NCBI GenBank assembly: GCA_950106755.1
Contig: OX467088.1
Span: 7,920,001 to 7,984,000, forward strand
Reading direction: 5' to 3'
Source: Climacium dendroides
Lineage: Eukaryota > Streptophyta > Bryopsida > Hypnales > Climaciaceae
DNA length: 64,000 nt
The notes under the pieces are model-generated. The model made no database searches and was not told the origin of the DNA. It was given only the letters and a program-made list of their open reading frames with translations. The position numbers and the translations under genes were made by a program. Shown one piece after another: positions 1-11,096 of this stretch. The stretch's first letter is position 1, and the number at the start of each line of letters is the position of its first letter.

Positions 1-1593
1 GTTCATCCAAAGCATTCGTCCAAAATCCACACTATTCATCCAAATTGTTCATCCCAAATGGCGAATGGCAACTGAAAGCCATTACAAGACTATTAGCACC
101 CTGATTTGCAATCTGACTATCTTGGGGCCAATTCCAAGAGGGGCACGTATTTTTCAGAAGTGTGCACTTGTTTCATGAGTCAAACTCAAGTGCAATTATA
201 ATTTTCGGATCAAATTTGTAATTTTTGTGAATTTTTGAAGTGTTCAACCTATAAATTACTATCCATAGAATGAAGTCATAAACGACCTATTAACAACCCA
301 TAACCGCCCTTTTATATATCTATTAACACTGCCAATCATGTATTGACATGTTACTTGTAATGGTGTTAATGCATGCCACATTTCTAGAAAATTTTAGTTG
401 ATTTCTTGGATTGAATTTTTGGGTTGAACGAACAAAATTAGGGCCAAATGTAGGGAGTGTGGAATTGGGTTGTGGATGTAATTGGTCTACCTAGCCAAAA
501 ATGAGAGCCCTCTAACATGTGAGCTTAGGTCAACTTTGGATATACCCGTTTTTAAGCTTTAAAAATTTGTGGTTTATTCATATGTTGTCTAAAAAATGTA
601 TTCAAAGAGAATCTCAACAAGATCCCTACAAATATTTAGGCAATATAATAATGAGAACCATGCTCAAAATGATTATGTAGACAACTTTAGATGCAATTAC
701 CTTAGAAATTCCTTGGAAGTAGAATTAAAGGGAATCCCCAATAGTTAAAGGAGAACCTTGAAATTCTATTTTGCTTAGTTGAAACTTCCTCATGTCAATT
801 TTGATTTCAAATCAAATCAAATCAAACACATCCTTTATCAATGGCAATTGAAGAAGAAATTTTTGTCTATTATCAAAATCAAATGATGTTGATTCTTAGA
901 AAGTTTTCAAGTTTTCAAGTGAATATTTTAATTTTTAATTCAAGCACTAAGAGTCAAACCATCCAATCAAATATGCAAAAAAGAAAATAGTTTTCATAAT
1001 CTTATTCTTTATCCTAGAAATGATAGTTTTGGTAAAAAAAGACATTGTTATGCATAATGCGCTTAACAAATTAGTCTAATTTTTAAAACCTAATTTGACA
1101 TTGAGAGGGGCTTTGATTTTGCTTGCACTCAGAGGCCCATTGTTGGCTCATGGCAAGAATCACTTGTGAAGATGCATGTTTTTGAAGGAAATTTAGTTCA
1201 AATTGAACATTTTTTCACCTCCATAGCATTTGTAGCAACCTATAGGATCTATCTATTATATTAAGTGCAAATCGTCACAAGCCTGTCCAACCTGCTGACA
1301 CGAAAATGGTCAAGTTTTCATCCAATTGTTTTCATTGCTCTAATGTCTTTACTTTCCTGTGAGTGCACGACTGTGGCTCTACTAGCATTATAATCGCACT
1401 CCAGTCACACTTTCATCCCACTTTTTCATCCGTTTTTTTCATCCGTTTTTTCATCCGTTTTTTCATCCGTTTTTTCATCCCGTTTTTTCATCTCGCCTCC
1501 AGTGACCCCAAACTGCCATCTTCACTCTGTACATCTCCAAAGATGAGCTACCTACTAAGAGTAGCTGGCATGATGACTTCAACATCAAGGCGG
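1..1593. other. AT-rich intergenic sequence, no gene seen
   Basis: No open frame here has recognisable protein features. The sequence is AT-rich with short iterated phrases (several copies of TTCATCCAAA in the first 60 bases). It lies downstream of the 3' end of the minus-strand GDSL gene, so its right edge probably holds that gene's 3' UTR. Confidence 0.6.
1421..1492. repeat. Short tandem repeat, unit CGTTTTTTCATC
   Basis: About five consecutive copies of a 12-13 base unit, CGTTTTTTCATC with variable T-run length. It makes a spurious phenylalanine/isoleucine-rich reading frame on the plus strand. It lies just beyond the 3' end of the GDSL gene. Confidence 0.85.
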
Positions 1594-4480
1594 TCAGTAA
1601 AACTGCTCATAACTCAACTTACACAGTTTTGCAAGTTTGTAAGACGGTTCCAAGTGCTTTCCTTGTAGGAATGTGAGCGCCACAAACCGAGCTGCAGCTT
1701 CAGTTATGTGAATGCCATCCCAGTGAATGTAGGACGCAGGATCCGAACACGATTTGCCTTGCACTAATTCTCCATTCACAAATGCACTTGCTCCGCAACG
1801 GACATCCGGTAGCAGATTGTACTCTCCCCCACCCGCTCCACAACAGACCTTGAAGGTCTCTTTAAAACCTAGTACCACAAGCAATTGTTCAAATTACGTA
1901 CTAACCATTAGAATCATGCATGAAACACTCCATCGAAATGAATATACTCATGAATAGCCACTTCTGCATTTCTTTCTGACACAACCTCATTTGTTTTATA
2001 CAGTACAAAGGAATCCCGTAGCACTCTATTTGCACTTGTTTTCGTTGGTGGCTATATTAGGATGTGTAATGCACACAATGTAATAGGAATTGTAGAGATT
2101 ACATGTCACTGTCAACTGAGCAAGTGTACAATCCACCTATTAAGTCAATAGCATATTCATAGATGTAATGAAACACATTTTCAAAATTTAGAGATTCATG
2201 ACACTTCGAACTTATCAGTCATTGCATCCAGGTTATGAGACACAAGCAGTGCACGAATTTTACTTCACTGAATCCTTGTCTAATACTTCACACATATACC
2301 CCAATGAAGCGGACCCTCAAAATTTCAGGAAACATGGTTCGTTGCAACTATGAACGCACCACATGTAGTGTGCTATTTATGTAGTGTTAAAACATGCAGG
2401 ATGGGTTTTTCAGGATAAAGAGATTCACGTACCATATGCTGTACCGTTCCAGATAAGGGTTTGCAAGACCCTGTAAAGATCAGCATAGATGATAGTAGCA
2501 TCAGGGTACTTAAGCCCCAAGCGTTGAAGACCAGAGCGTATTAAAGAGTTTGTGCCTTCTACAACTGCGTTCAAAGATGCAAGACACCCATGTGTGTCCA
2601 CAGGTGACATGTTGCGCATCTCAGGAGTGGCCAAGAAGATTGGGTAGCACCCCAGAGGTGGCACATTGAACACCATCAATGTCCGTGCTCCTTGATTGTA
2701 AAGTTCCTGCACACCAACTCAGTCACACTTGTCACAGATGTGGAATATCAATTCCTTAGGTCATCAGATGATAGTGCTTAAATTGCGCCAGTGCAAATTA
2801 ACCCCCTTCTTCAATTAGCACATTTGAAAAAATCATTGGGATGTTGTTTCAACCTCCTAGTCAGTTTAAACATTGGGATGTTTTTTCATAATGTTGTTTC
2901 AATACTTCCTGTCTTTTCAATAGTAATAAGTTTGCACTAGTGTTGGCAGATCGACACGGTGAGGAATCAGAAGAAACTTTGCCGATTTGGTCCCTGAATT
3001 GCATTCACTTCCCAAGTAGTTGACCGTCCATGTGTCAAAAAGTCGTACACTTAGCATATGCAAAAATTGTCATCCATCAACATGAAAAAACAATTCTTTC
3101 TAGGGGTTGTGCCATTGTGAATTTAGGGAACCAAGAACATTGGGGGCCAAATGACAATGAAATTTCTTCTTAAGAGAGGGAGAGAGCTTCAGGACTTACT
3201 TCGGTGTTTGCCACCATTGCATTAGAGATGGAGGAGATGTTGGACTGCACTTGTTCAATCGTCTGGCCCAGTTGAAGTAAGGGAACCAAGAAGTCGTTGG
3301 AACCAAATGTTGTGAAATACAGACCTCTCTGAAAGTACTTTGGCTTCGTTGTTAGTTTCAAGCTGCTCTTTAGAACGCCACCTGCATTAAAAGAACAGAA
3401 AACTTGCTTAAATTCCTGTGTCGACACCACTGCTTAACATTCTTCAGCACCTGTGAGAATCTACCCTTCTATGGAAACCGATAAAAATAGACTCTAAAAT
3501 CCACTGTAGAGAATATGCAGTGAACGAGTGGCTTCGCCTATTAAAGCTTTTGGTACCTACCCCTTGCTGTTGAGGTAAGGTGACTCCTCAAGAATGTTAT
3601 AAGTGAGGGTTGTAGAGCACCCTTCAGATCGATGCATCACATGGCCTAACCGAGAATGGACGCAAAATCAGATCTATGGTGCACAACGAAAAGAACTAGG
3701 GTCTTAGAATTCTCGCTACCTTTCCGTGTCTCCTTCCATAATGCGAGTGTCCTCTCTTTGAAGTACTCAAACTGCTTGGTCTGGACCCAGAAATAGAACG
3801 GGGGACTCACAGTCGCAGAGTAGGAGTTGTTTTGCGTCGTCACTCCAGAGAATGCAAAGTTTGCGCCATGGGAGAAGTCATACCCAACCGATTGCAGATG
3901 CGGGCTCAGGAGTGGGATCTTCAGAGCCTGGGCTACACTCACAGTCGGTGTTCACACAAATCTATACATACTCAATTTTACTCGGCATGGCCAGTGAAAG
4001 TTTCCAATGAATAGCTACCTTCTTGAGCAACGCATAGCTACCTTCTTGAGCAATGAATATCTAAGTTCTTCAGCAATGCATAGCTACCTTATTGGGCAAG
4101 GCATAGCTACCTCCTTGAGCAATGAATATCTAAGTTCTTCAGCAATGCATAGCTACCTTATTGGGCAAGGCATAGCTACCTCCTTGAGCAATAAATACAC
4201 GATGGCCATGAGCAGAAGTAATACCGAAAAAATCCACAACGACACGGCCGTCAGACCAGCGGTTGGCAGGCCTCTTGAAGAAGGTCTCGCCGTAAGGAAG
4301 GTTGGACTGCGGCGGGGATTGGTAAGGAAAAGCCGCCTGCGAGTTCCCCGTATCGGACATGGAGGCTCCAAATGCGAAGATGGCTCGTGGACATGATTCT
4401 GCAGCTTCTGCTCCACAACAACAAAGTATTGCAAGCAACCCAATGAGACTTGTGATCCTCCAGAGATCAGTGAACTCCAT
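1594..4480 (-). CDS. GDSL esterase/lipase (SGNH hydrolase), five exons, 399 aa
   Basis: A secreted plant-type GDSL esterase/lipase, predicted to hydrolyse ester bonds in the apoplast; the substrate cannot be read from sequence. Inferred exons: 4225-4480, 3720-3932, 3200-3381, 2433-2706 and 1594-1868. They join at GT/AG sites and sum to exactly 400 codons. The chosen start (ATG at 4480) gives a signal peptide with a hydrophobic LIGLLAILCC core ending near AEA. Block I reads FAFGASMSDTGN, so the nucleophile Ser is kept while the usual GDS is GAS. Block III is GSNDF and block V is YIHWDGIHITEAA, supplying the Asp and His of the triad. The length is usual for the family. Intron 1 carries a 23-bp tandem repeat. 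An inverted-repeat element begins about 380 bp upstream of the start. The GDS-to-GAS change makes the activity less certain, but the gene looks intact. Confidence 0.9.
4007..4197. repeat. 23-bp tandem repeat with 69-bp higher-order unit, in GDSL intron 1
   Basis: Roughly eight copies of a 23-bp unit (core ATAGCTACCTTCTTGAGCAA) organised into 69-bp higher-order units; the marker ATGAATATC recurs at 4053 and 4122, and its variant ATAAATAC at 4191. Because 69 is a multiple of three, one plus-strand frame stays open and encodes a repetitive peptide. The array lies wholly inside intron 1 of the GDSL gene, ending about 28 bp from its donor site. Confidence 0.9.
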
Positions 4481-4967
4481 GGCGCGCCGATCGACTTCGC
4501 CTGCTTCAACTGTGACCATCTGTGGGCGAGTGCAGAAATGTATCACACTCTCTGACACTTCTTCATTTCTGATGCTAACGATCAAGGCATGGAGGCTCCT
4601 CGCAGCTAGAATATGTTTGAATCATCGAGAACCAGGAAAATCCAGGAAAGCCAAATATTACAGACCGGTTTCTTCCTCCAGGCTTTTTCTGGTTTGGAGA
4701 ACCCCAATTGCCGACTTCAGGAAGCACAAAGGTCACAAATCTTCAGGGACAGAGCCATTTTCCTCAGGAATCAGGAATTCAGGATCACTAGGAGTTGATA
4801 TTGACCTTTGTCGGGTCGACACACCACTTTCCAGTCACGCCACTGACGCCACCCGCCATCGCGAGACGTTATCTACCCCCCCACGAAACATTCGGGGGGG
4901 GTGACAGTGGGCCCTTCTGGCTCCACCAGCTCGATATGGACTTCAATCGCTAACCAAGCTTGCATTT

Positions 4968-6102
4968 TTGCAATGGATGGGTACGCCGGAGGAGGTTAGG
5001 TATGCTAAAGACATTGGATGCTTGACAAATCTCCAATTTTTGAAGTTGCCCTATTGTAGAGGCAATACACTGCCTGATATGAGCAAGCTTACTTCTCTGC
5101 GAATAGCTTCCTTTGAGCGTGGTGAGGTGGAGACCGTTACACGTCTGACTGGAAAGTTGAGCAATTTACAAGTTTTGAATCTGGCAGATTGTGAGAAGTT
5201 GCGAAGTTGCCCTGGTGTGGTATCTTAGTTGGACTAAAGTCACTGGACATATCAGGGTGCAAGCCAAACCTTGGCAAGCTAAGCTGACAAGTTTAACGGA
5301 TTTATACATGCATAAATGCTGGTCCCCAAGAGTATTTCCAGGACTATGTGGATTGAGAAACTTGCTTAGAATGGACATTGGTTTTTGCTCGCTATGGAGT
5401 ATATTGCCGTCTCTAAGAGACTTGGTTTCTTTGGAGAAGCTTTCTGCTAGTGACTGCAGTAATCTAGCTGAATTTCCTGATATGTCCAACCTTGAAAAGC
5501 TGCAAGTACTGAATATACTGCGATGCCCTGTAAAGACATTGCCATGTTTCGAGGGTTTAATTTCTCTGCGAGAACTCAAGGCATCCTTTGAATTATTGGA
5601 AGATCGACCTGCGCTTCATAATTTTACATCGTTGCGACGTGTGGAGATTGAAGGATGGAATGGACCTGGATTGATGAGTATAGCCAAGCATGTGATGTTG
5701 GAGTCACTTCATGTGCACAGTTGCGAGAAAAAGAGTTTGCAACTTAATCTCATAAATATGGAAAAATTACAGAGATTGGAATTTGATGATGGCAAATCTC
5801 ATGGCATCTTGAGGGATTTGAGATTGGCATTTTATGATGGTGAATCAGAGGATCTGTGTGCAACTCACATGTGCTAGTTGAAGGAAGTGAATGTATGGGG
5901 CTGCCGAAATTTGGAGGCACTGGACCTTATTGAATTGTTTAAGCTTGCATGGGTTGCAAGGCTCATCTCTTCACTTCCTTCTTTCAGGCACTCAAATCAA
6001 AAAAATCTTTGTTTCTTACATCAATGTTCCTGTATCAAAATCTTGCATCAGTTGAATGCATCAGACCAACAACTGAAAAAAAGGGGACGCGAGCTGAGGT
6101 GA
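4968..6102 (+). pseudogene. LRR pseudogene, NLR-type leucine-rich repeats
   Basis: Successive leucine-rich repeats of the kind found at the C-terminus of plant NLR immune receptors, for example LTNLQFLKLPYC, LSNLQVLNLADC, LVSLEKLSASDCSNL and LEKLQVLNILRCPVK. There is no NB-ARC, TIR or coiled-coil domain in the window. The frame breaks near 5225 (one base missing before LVGLKSLDISGC) and again near 5281. A TAG at 5875-5877 interrupts before LKEVNVWGCRNLEAL. The fragment lies between the long inverted repeats, suggesting capture by the element and then decay. Function is unlikely. Confidence 0.75.
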
Positions 6103-6986
6103 AGGGAGAAGGGGGAGAGCTGAGCTGAAGAAAAGGGGAGGTGATTGTCAAGCCAAAAAGTACCCCCCCTTATGGGATTGTCACTTTTATTGTAGTATAG
6201 TGGCAGAAGTTCGTTCATAGGGAATTTTGTAATGGAGTAGGAATATAATGAATAAAATACAAATTATAAAGCCAATTGTTGGCTAAATCAAATCATGTAC
6301 AAGTATGGACACAACTTCAACTTCAATCTACAACTGAGAACTCACTTATCCAATCTTTGGGATTTTGCTAATTACACACAACAAATAATTGCCCAATCAT
6401 TGGAACTTTAAACTTCAATAATACACATACAAAGATGCCCAATCTTTGGGACTTACACCTACAATTAAAAATATACGCTTAAAGCTTATTATTACTCAAG
6501 AAAGTATTCTCAAACAAGTACACATGAATTCTTAAGTTACATACACATACACACACCAAAAACAAAGAAAGCCCCAAAAATTAAAGAGAGAAAAAAAAAA
6601 AAAAAAAAAAAAAATCTCCTTATATCTACAGTGACAACCCTTAGTCTCCTAGAGTCACCTAAATAAATTGTCACCTTTTAGAGCTTGAACTACTCACATT
6701 ATTTCGGATCCCTAAACAAATTGTTTTCACATTCACCCACCATTAGAAGAACTAGCTGTGATCTAAGTTGTTTCCCCACTACAAAAGACAATTTGTTAAA
6801 GTAAAAAAAAACTAGGTATACTACAACGATTGAGACCGACCTGGAGGTGAGCTGAGGCACACAAAGACAGAATAAAAAACAACATGCAACCTAGAGAGTT
6901 GAGGCACAGAGAGGCACCAAACCAAGCCAGATCCTAAAACCTCGGGACGGACGGAGGGGGATGAATGGAGGAAGGGAGTCCGGGCA
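6103..6986. other. Noncoding filler of the inverted-repeat element; A24 tract
   Basis: AT-rich noncoding DNA between the LRR fragment and the right inverted repeat. It includes an uninterrupted run of 24 A at 6591-6614 and near-repeats of the phrase CCCAATCATTGGAACTTT around 6340-6450. No coding frame is convincing. Confidence 0.5.
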
Positions 6987-7031
6987 TGTGAGGCAGCTGG
7001 TGGAGCGAGAAGGGCCCATTGTCAAAACCCT

Positions 7032-7228
7032 TGAATGTTTCGTGGGGGGTAGATAACATCTCGAAATTGTTAAGTCCCCTCGAATGTTTCGTGGGGGGTA
7101 GATAACGTCTCGAAATTGTTAAGTCCCCTCGAATGTTTCGTGGGGGGTAGATAACGTCTCGAAATTGTTAAGTCCCCTCGAATGTTTCGTGGGGGGTAGA
7201 TAATGTCTCGAAATTGTTCAGTCCTTGT
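7032..7228. repeat. 49-bp tandem repeat, four copies, amplified element terminus
   Basis: Four head-to-tail copies start at 7032, 7081, 7130 and 7179. Each holds the element-terminal sequence (GAATGTTTCGTGGGGGGTAG onward to GTCTCG) plus a 16-17-bp spacer AAATTGTTAAGTCCCC. The copies are nearly identical. The same terminus occurs once, inverted, at 4862-4894. Confidence 0.92.
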
Positions 7229-8263
7229 CTTGGTTGCTTTGTATTGTGACTCGTTATGCAATGAAATCTCATTTGATTAAAAAAATACCCCCCACACAAA
7301 AAAATAAATTCAAAATTCAAAAAGAAGTGACAAGTTAATTTCTACTTTCACCAGGCTTTAAAACACTTTTATGTACAGGTAGGACAATAATTTCAGATTT
7401 TCAAAGTACACTGAACATGTTATAAAGGGCCTTTCGCACTAGGCACTGAGAGCGCTGTCAGAAGGCAGCTTCAGGGAAGTGAAGATGAGGGTGTGCAGAC
7501 CTATGAAGTGTTGTAGTGCCCGATCCTATGTGTCTGCCCACGTGGTTGCCACAAAGAGCGGTGGTGGAAGAAGGCAGCGGCAGCTCGTACATGTAGGACA
7601 GTGTTTAAGTGCTTAAAATTAAATAGGACTAAATGAGGCTGAAATGAAGATTTCTGAATAAAAGAATCGGTTGTACGTAGCCTCCCCCACATCGTGTGTT
7701 TACCAACTAACGGCGGTTAATTTTAAAATATGTAATCATACTGAAGTTCTTCAGCTGACGCCCATGTGAAGGACCGGACGATGCCAGCGTCATAGTACAT
7801 TTGATTTGAATGTGTGACGATGGGAAGACAGCCTACATCTGTACAAATTCTCGACTGTGGATAGTGAATTTCATTTCCTACCGGACCTTCAGTTCAACAT
7901 TAGTGAGACCAGAGCAATCAGCATTAGCGATAATGCAGCTGCCGCTAGTAGGTAGATTGAACAACTGCCGTTGATTTCATCACTCGAGTACTATTGATCG
8001 CAACAGTTCGATCACTCATTCTTCTTCGTGTACTTGCTGTCAGGTTGTGGATGGAGCGACGATGCAGCCAGCGATCTCCTACGGCATCAGGCGGACGGGT
8101 CCAGGTCGGCAGCCCCAGTACGTCGATCGTCTAGTGACTGATCAGTGCAAGTGGACTCGTGCGACAACATGCACCATCTGCAGTTCAATGTCTTCAGTAG
8201 TGTTAACGTCATCGTATTATTGCCGACGTACGCTGACGATTGAATTTTGAATTTTTTTTGCAG

Positions 8264-9742
8264 GACTACCACGGACTCCGACACCGAAAACTCCACAGTC
8301 CTGCAGCTTGGAAGGTATGACTTTTCTGAACGTCCCATGCAGCTTGGAATGTATGACTTTCCCTTAGGTCCCATGCAGCTTGAAAGCTATAAAGCAGACC
8401 CGTATGTAACAGACGAGAATGAGTCGACCGTAATTTTGGCGTAGGCTCAGCGTCGACTGCACACCAGAGCGCAGTCGGACCAGCACATGCTTCACTCGGA
8501 ATAAATCAACAGATCGCCAACAGAGACGTCAATGTAGCAGGTCCAAGTAATAAGAGACAACGGAAAGAGAGGTGTCCAAATTGGAGTTCGCAAGAAGTTG
8601 CTGCTCTAATAGATGCAAAACGCTCATTATGCATGGAAGAAGAAGAAAGTACAAATGCCAGAGAGGCGATGGTACCAGATGCAGGAAAATGGCTTCGCAT
8701 TAGCGTTGCGGTTATGCGAGCTGGAGTCTCACAATGCCATCGAGATGGCCCTGCCTGTAAGAGCAAGTGGAATCAATTGATTCCCGATTACAAGCGCATT
8801 GTGGACTTCTTTGCGCGTAGTGGCACTAATGATTTCTCCTACTGGAACATGTCAGCTGCAGAGAAGAAGGCTGAAGGATTACCACGTGCATTTCCTCTCG
8901 ATGTCTTCAATCAAATAAATGAGTGGTATGGACGTCGACCTTCTATAACACCGGCACATACTCGTGATCTCCTCTCCAATGACGACAGCAATTACAAGAT
9001 ATCCGTCTCTGGAACGGATGCCGGCACTGAAGGAGACTATAGTGATGATGAAGACGATGTTGTCCCGGCTGTTGTTGCCTTGAGCGACAGTGATGACTTA
9101 AGTGGATCCACCAAATCACCCACTACCGGCACTCGCTCTGCAAAAGGTACAACTACAGCAGGAAAGCATTTGAAGCCAGCGGCAGCATCGCCTTCAGCTG
9201 CTGCAAAACGCTTTTTGCCCCTAGGTGTGCAAACGCAAGTCTTGAGCTCCTCCAATACAGGTGCTGTCGCATGCCAGCGCCGTCCTGATAATACGGGTGT
9301 TCGCCGAAAAAGCGTTTCGGGACACTCTTTGATAGCGGAAGCCACGCGCACGACAGGAGAGGCTATGACCAGCCAGATGAAGGAAATGGCAGATGCTAGT
9401 CGGGAATTGGAGAGAACAAAAATTGATGTGCAACAACGTCTCTTCTCGGAACAAATGCTTTATCAGAGAGATCGAGATCAACGTCTATAGGACAATGCTC
9501 GACAAGCTAATGAAAATGCGAAGTTGTCCATTGAAAAACAAGGAGAGGTCGTCAATTGCCTTGCGCTCCTGGCTGCAACGCTCGGCGCACGACGGCCTAG
9601 CCACAGCGCTACCCTCAACAACATGCCAATGGATAGCAGTCGACCTCCAGCGCCCTCGTCTGCTCCACTTGCAAAAGCAGCACCGGTAGATGGTGCTCCG
9701 CAAACAGCGGAGGTCTCGGAGGGACCGTCCTCCTCTTCGTAA
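8264..9742 (+). CDS. Harbinger Myb/SANT-like (trihelix) partner protein, disrupted
   Basis: The second Harbinger protein, which in studied systems binds the subterminal DNA and brings the transposase to the nucleus. A good acceptor (T-run then GCAG) precedes 8264. The SANT/trihelix region, with WSSQEVAALIDAKR near 8570 and CKSKWNQLIPDYKRI near 8758, matches the DNA-binding fold. Acidic and Ser-rich linkers follow, then a Gln/Glu-rich probable coiled coil around 9370-9540. The reading needs a frame change at 8423-8443 (an intron or a one-base indel) and crosses a TAG at 9488-9490 before ending near 9742. Three imperfect QLGRYDF-type repeats occur near the N-terminus (8308-8395). An upstream exon around 8047 is possible. 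The copy is probably inactive unless the breaks are errors. Confidence 0.7.
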
Positions 9743-11096
9743 TCGCCCTCTACATGCCTAGGCAGGAGTCCTTTTCCAAAGTGATGTCTCTCGCGGTCTT
9801 CTCTTCGCCTCTAAATACTATAGAAATGCACAACTCTGAAGTAGCAGTGGGCATTGTAGCTTTCATGCAGGACACCATCATGGTCCACTGGTTTTCCATG
9901 CCTCAGTAGCAATATGGCCTATATAAACCTCCTGCTGCGCGTCCGTCTGCAATGGTGGTCGTTGCCATTGTTGTCAGAAGAACATCGTTTTCACCATCTG
10001 TATATAAGAACGATGTAGCAGATAGTATTACAAAAAGATGATGTACATTCAAGTTTTGTAATGGATCAGTGACTGCTTTTCATATACACTAGTAATGCAT
10101 CGCATTGTGGTTTCCATTCCCACCTCATGGAAGACCGGTGTAACAATTAGGGAAAAACGAAAACGTAATCACACAGAATCAAAGGCCATGCGGTAGTACA
10201 AAAAAAGCTACGACTTAAACTTTTAAAACACAAGTTTCAGAACGATCGGAACTGTGGAACACCTTACTATTTCATTCGTTCTGTTCTAGAAGTAAGTCCG
10301 ACTATCAGTAATATGTGTTCCAGAAACGATTTTGAAGCACATTTTGGTTTCGATACTCAAGTGGCACCCACCACAGTTTGATGAGGGAGGGTTCATCACT
10401 GAACGAAACCCACTGTCATGTTGAACGCGTCGACTTTGAGAGAGTTCAGGACATCGGAGACTCTGTGGAAAGCTTCCAACTGCCTGAAGAGCTCCTCGAA
10501 AGAACCCTACGAAAAAGCACACGGACGCTGCATTGTCTAACTAAGGTTGAAACTATGAAATGTTCCCAAGCCATCCTCAATGAAGGCAAAGCCACCGTAG
10601 TTACATGTGGAACTCAAACTGTGGCCCACATGAGGTCAAAGTTCGGCCACCGATGAACTAAGTCGTGAAGAAGGAAACGCTCCAAAAATGGCCAGCAAAT
10701 TTGAAAACAAGAATGTCTGTAGACTACACAGATAGACATACCATTGCTTAAGTAAGTTTGGAAAAATACTATCACATATTCCTCGTCTTTTATACAAGCA
10801 TACTCTTAAACTATTAACAGAAAATATAGAGTTTCAGAAGTGCAAACAGTTGCGACACTTTCAGTTCACGACAGCAGCAACGGCAAACAATGCTGGGGTA
10901 CAGTAGACTGCTGCAACGACGAAGAAGTCGCAGTTTCCCACTAGAAGGCATTCCTTAAGAATGCAGTAGTTATCTTATGGCCACAAACGCCGTTCTACAG
11001 TCGTGTTGCCAGGTGAGGCGGTATCATAGAATAGTCGCCTCTGTACAATCCTAAATGTGACCCAATGCGAATGGAACATGTAAAAACTTGTGCCGC
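9743..11096. other. Noncoding spacer between the two convergent Harbinger genes
   Basis: Spacer between the partner gene and the transposase 3' end. A 92-codon frame at 10378-10656 has no recognisable features. I see no repeats or further genes. Confidence 0.5.

Larger units (their letters stand above)
4862..7210. mobile_element. Long-inverted-repeat (MULE/Pack-TIR-like) element carrying an LRR gene fragment
   Basis: Inverted repeats of about 70-75 bp bound this interval. The left arm (4862-4935) starts CGAGACGTTATCTACC and runs through GGGCCCTTCTGGCTCCACC. The right arm (about 6987-7062) is its reverse complement with few mismatches. The right terminus is amplified as a 49-bp tandem array. 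Inside are a broken LRR coding fragment and noncoding filler, with no transposase. Captured gene debris between long inverted repeats is the hallmark of Pack-MULE-type elements, but I found no 9-bp target duplication at these ends. The superfamily is therefore uncertain. Confidence 0.55.

Noticed and set aside
4007..4396. 129-codon repetitive plus-strand peptide
   Set aside because: It comes from the 23/69-bp tandem array in GDSL intron 1 and then runs antisense to exon 1.
4359..4904. 181-codon plus-strand frame
   Set aside because: Antisense to GDSL exon 1 and continuing into the inverted repeat of the LRR-carrying element; no protein features.
7032..7228. CRISPR-like regular array
   Set aside because: The repeats are contiguous 49-bp units with identical spacers, in a plant nuclear genome. 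It is a tandem repeat of a transposon end.
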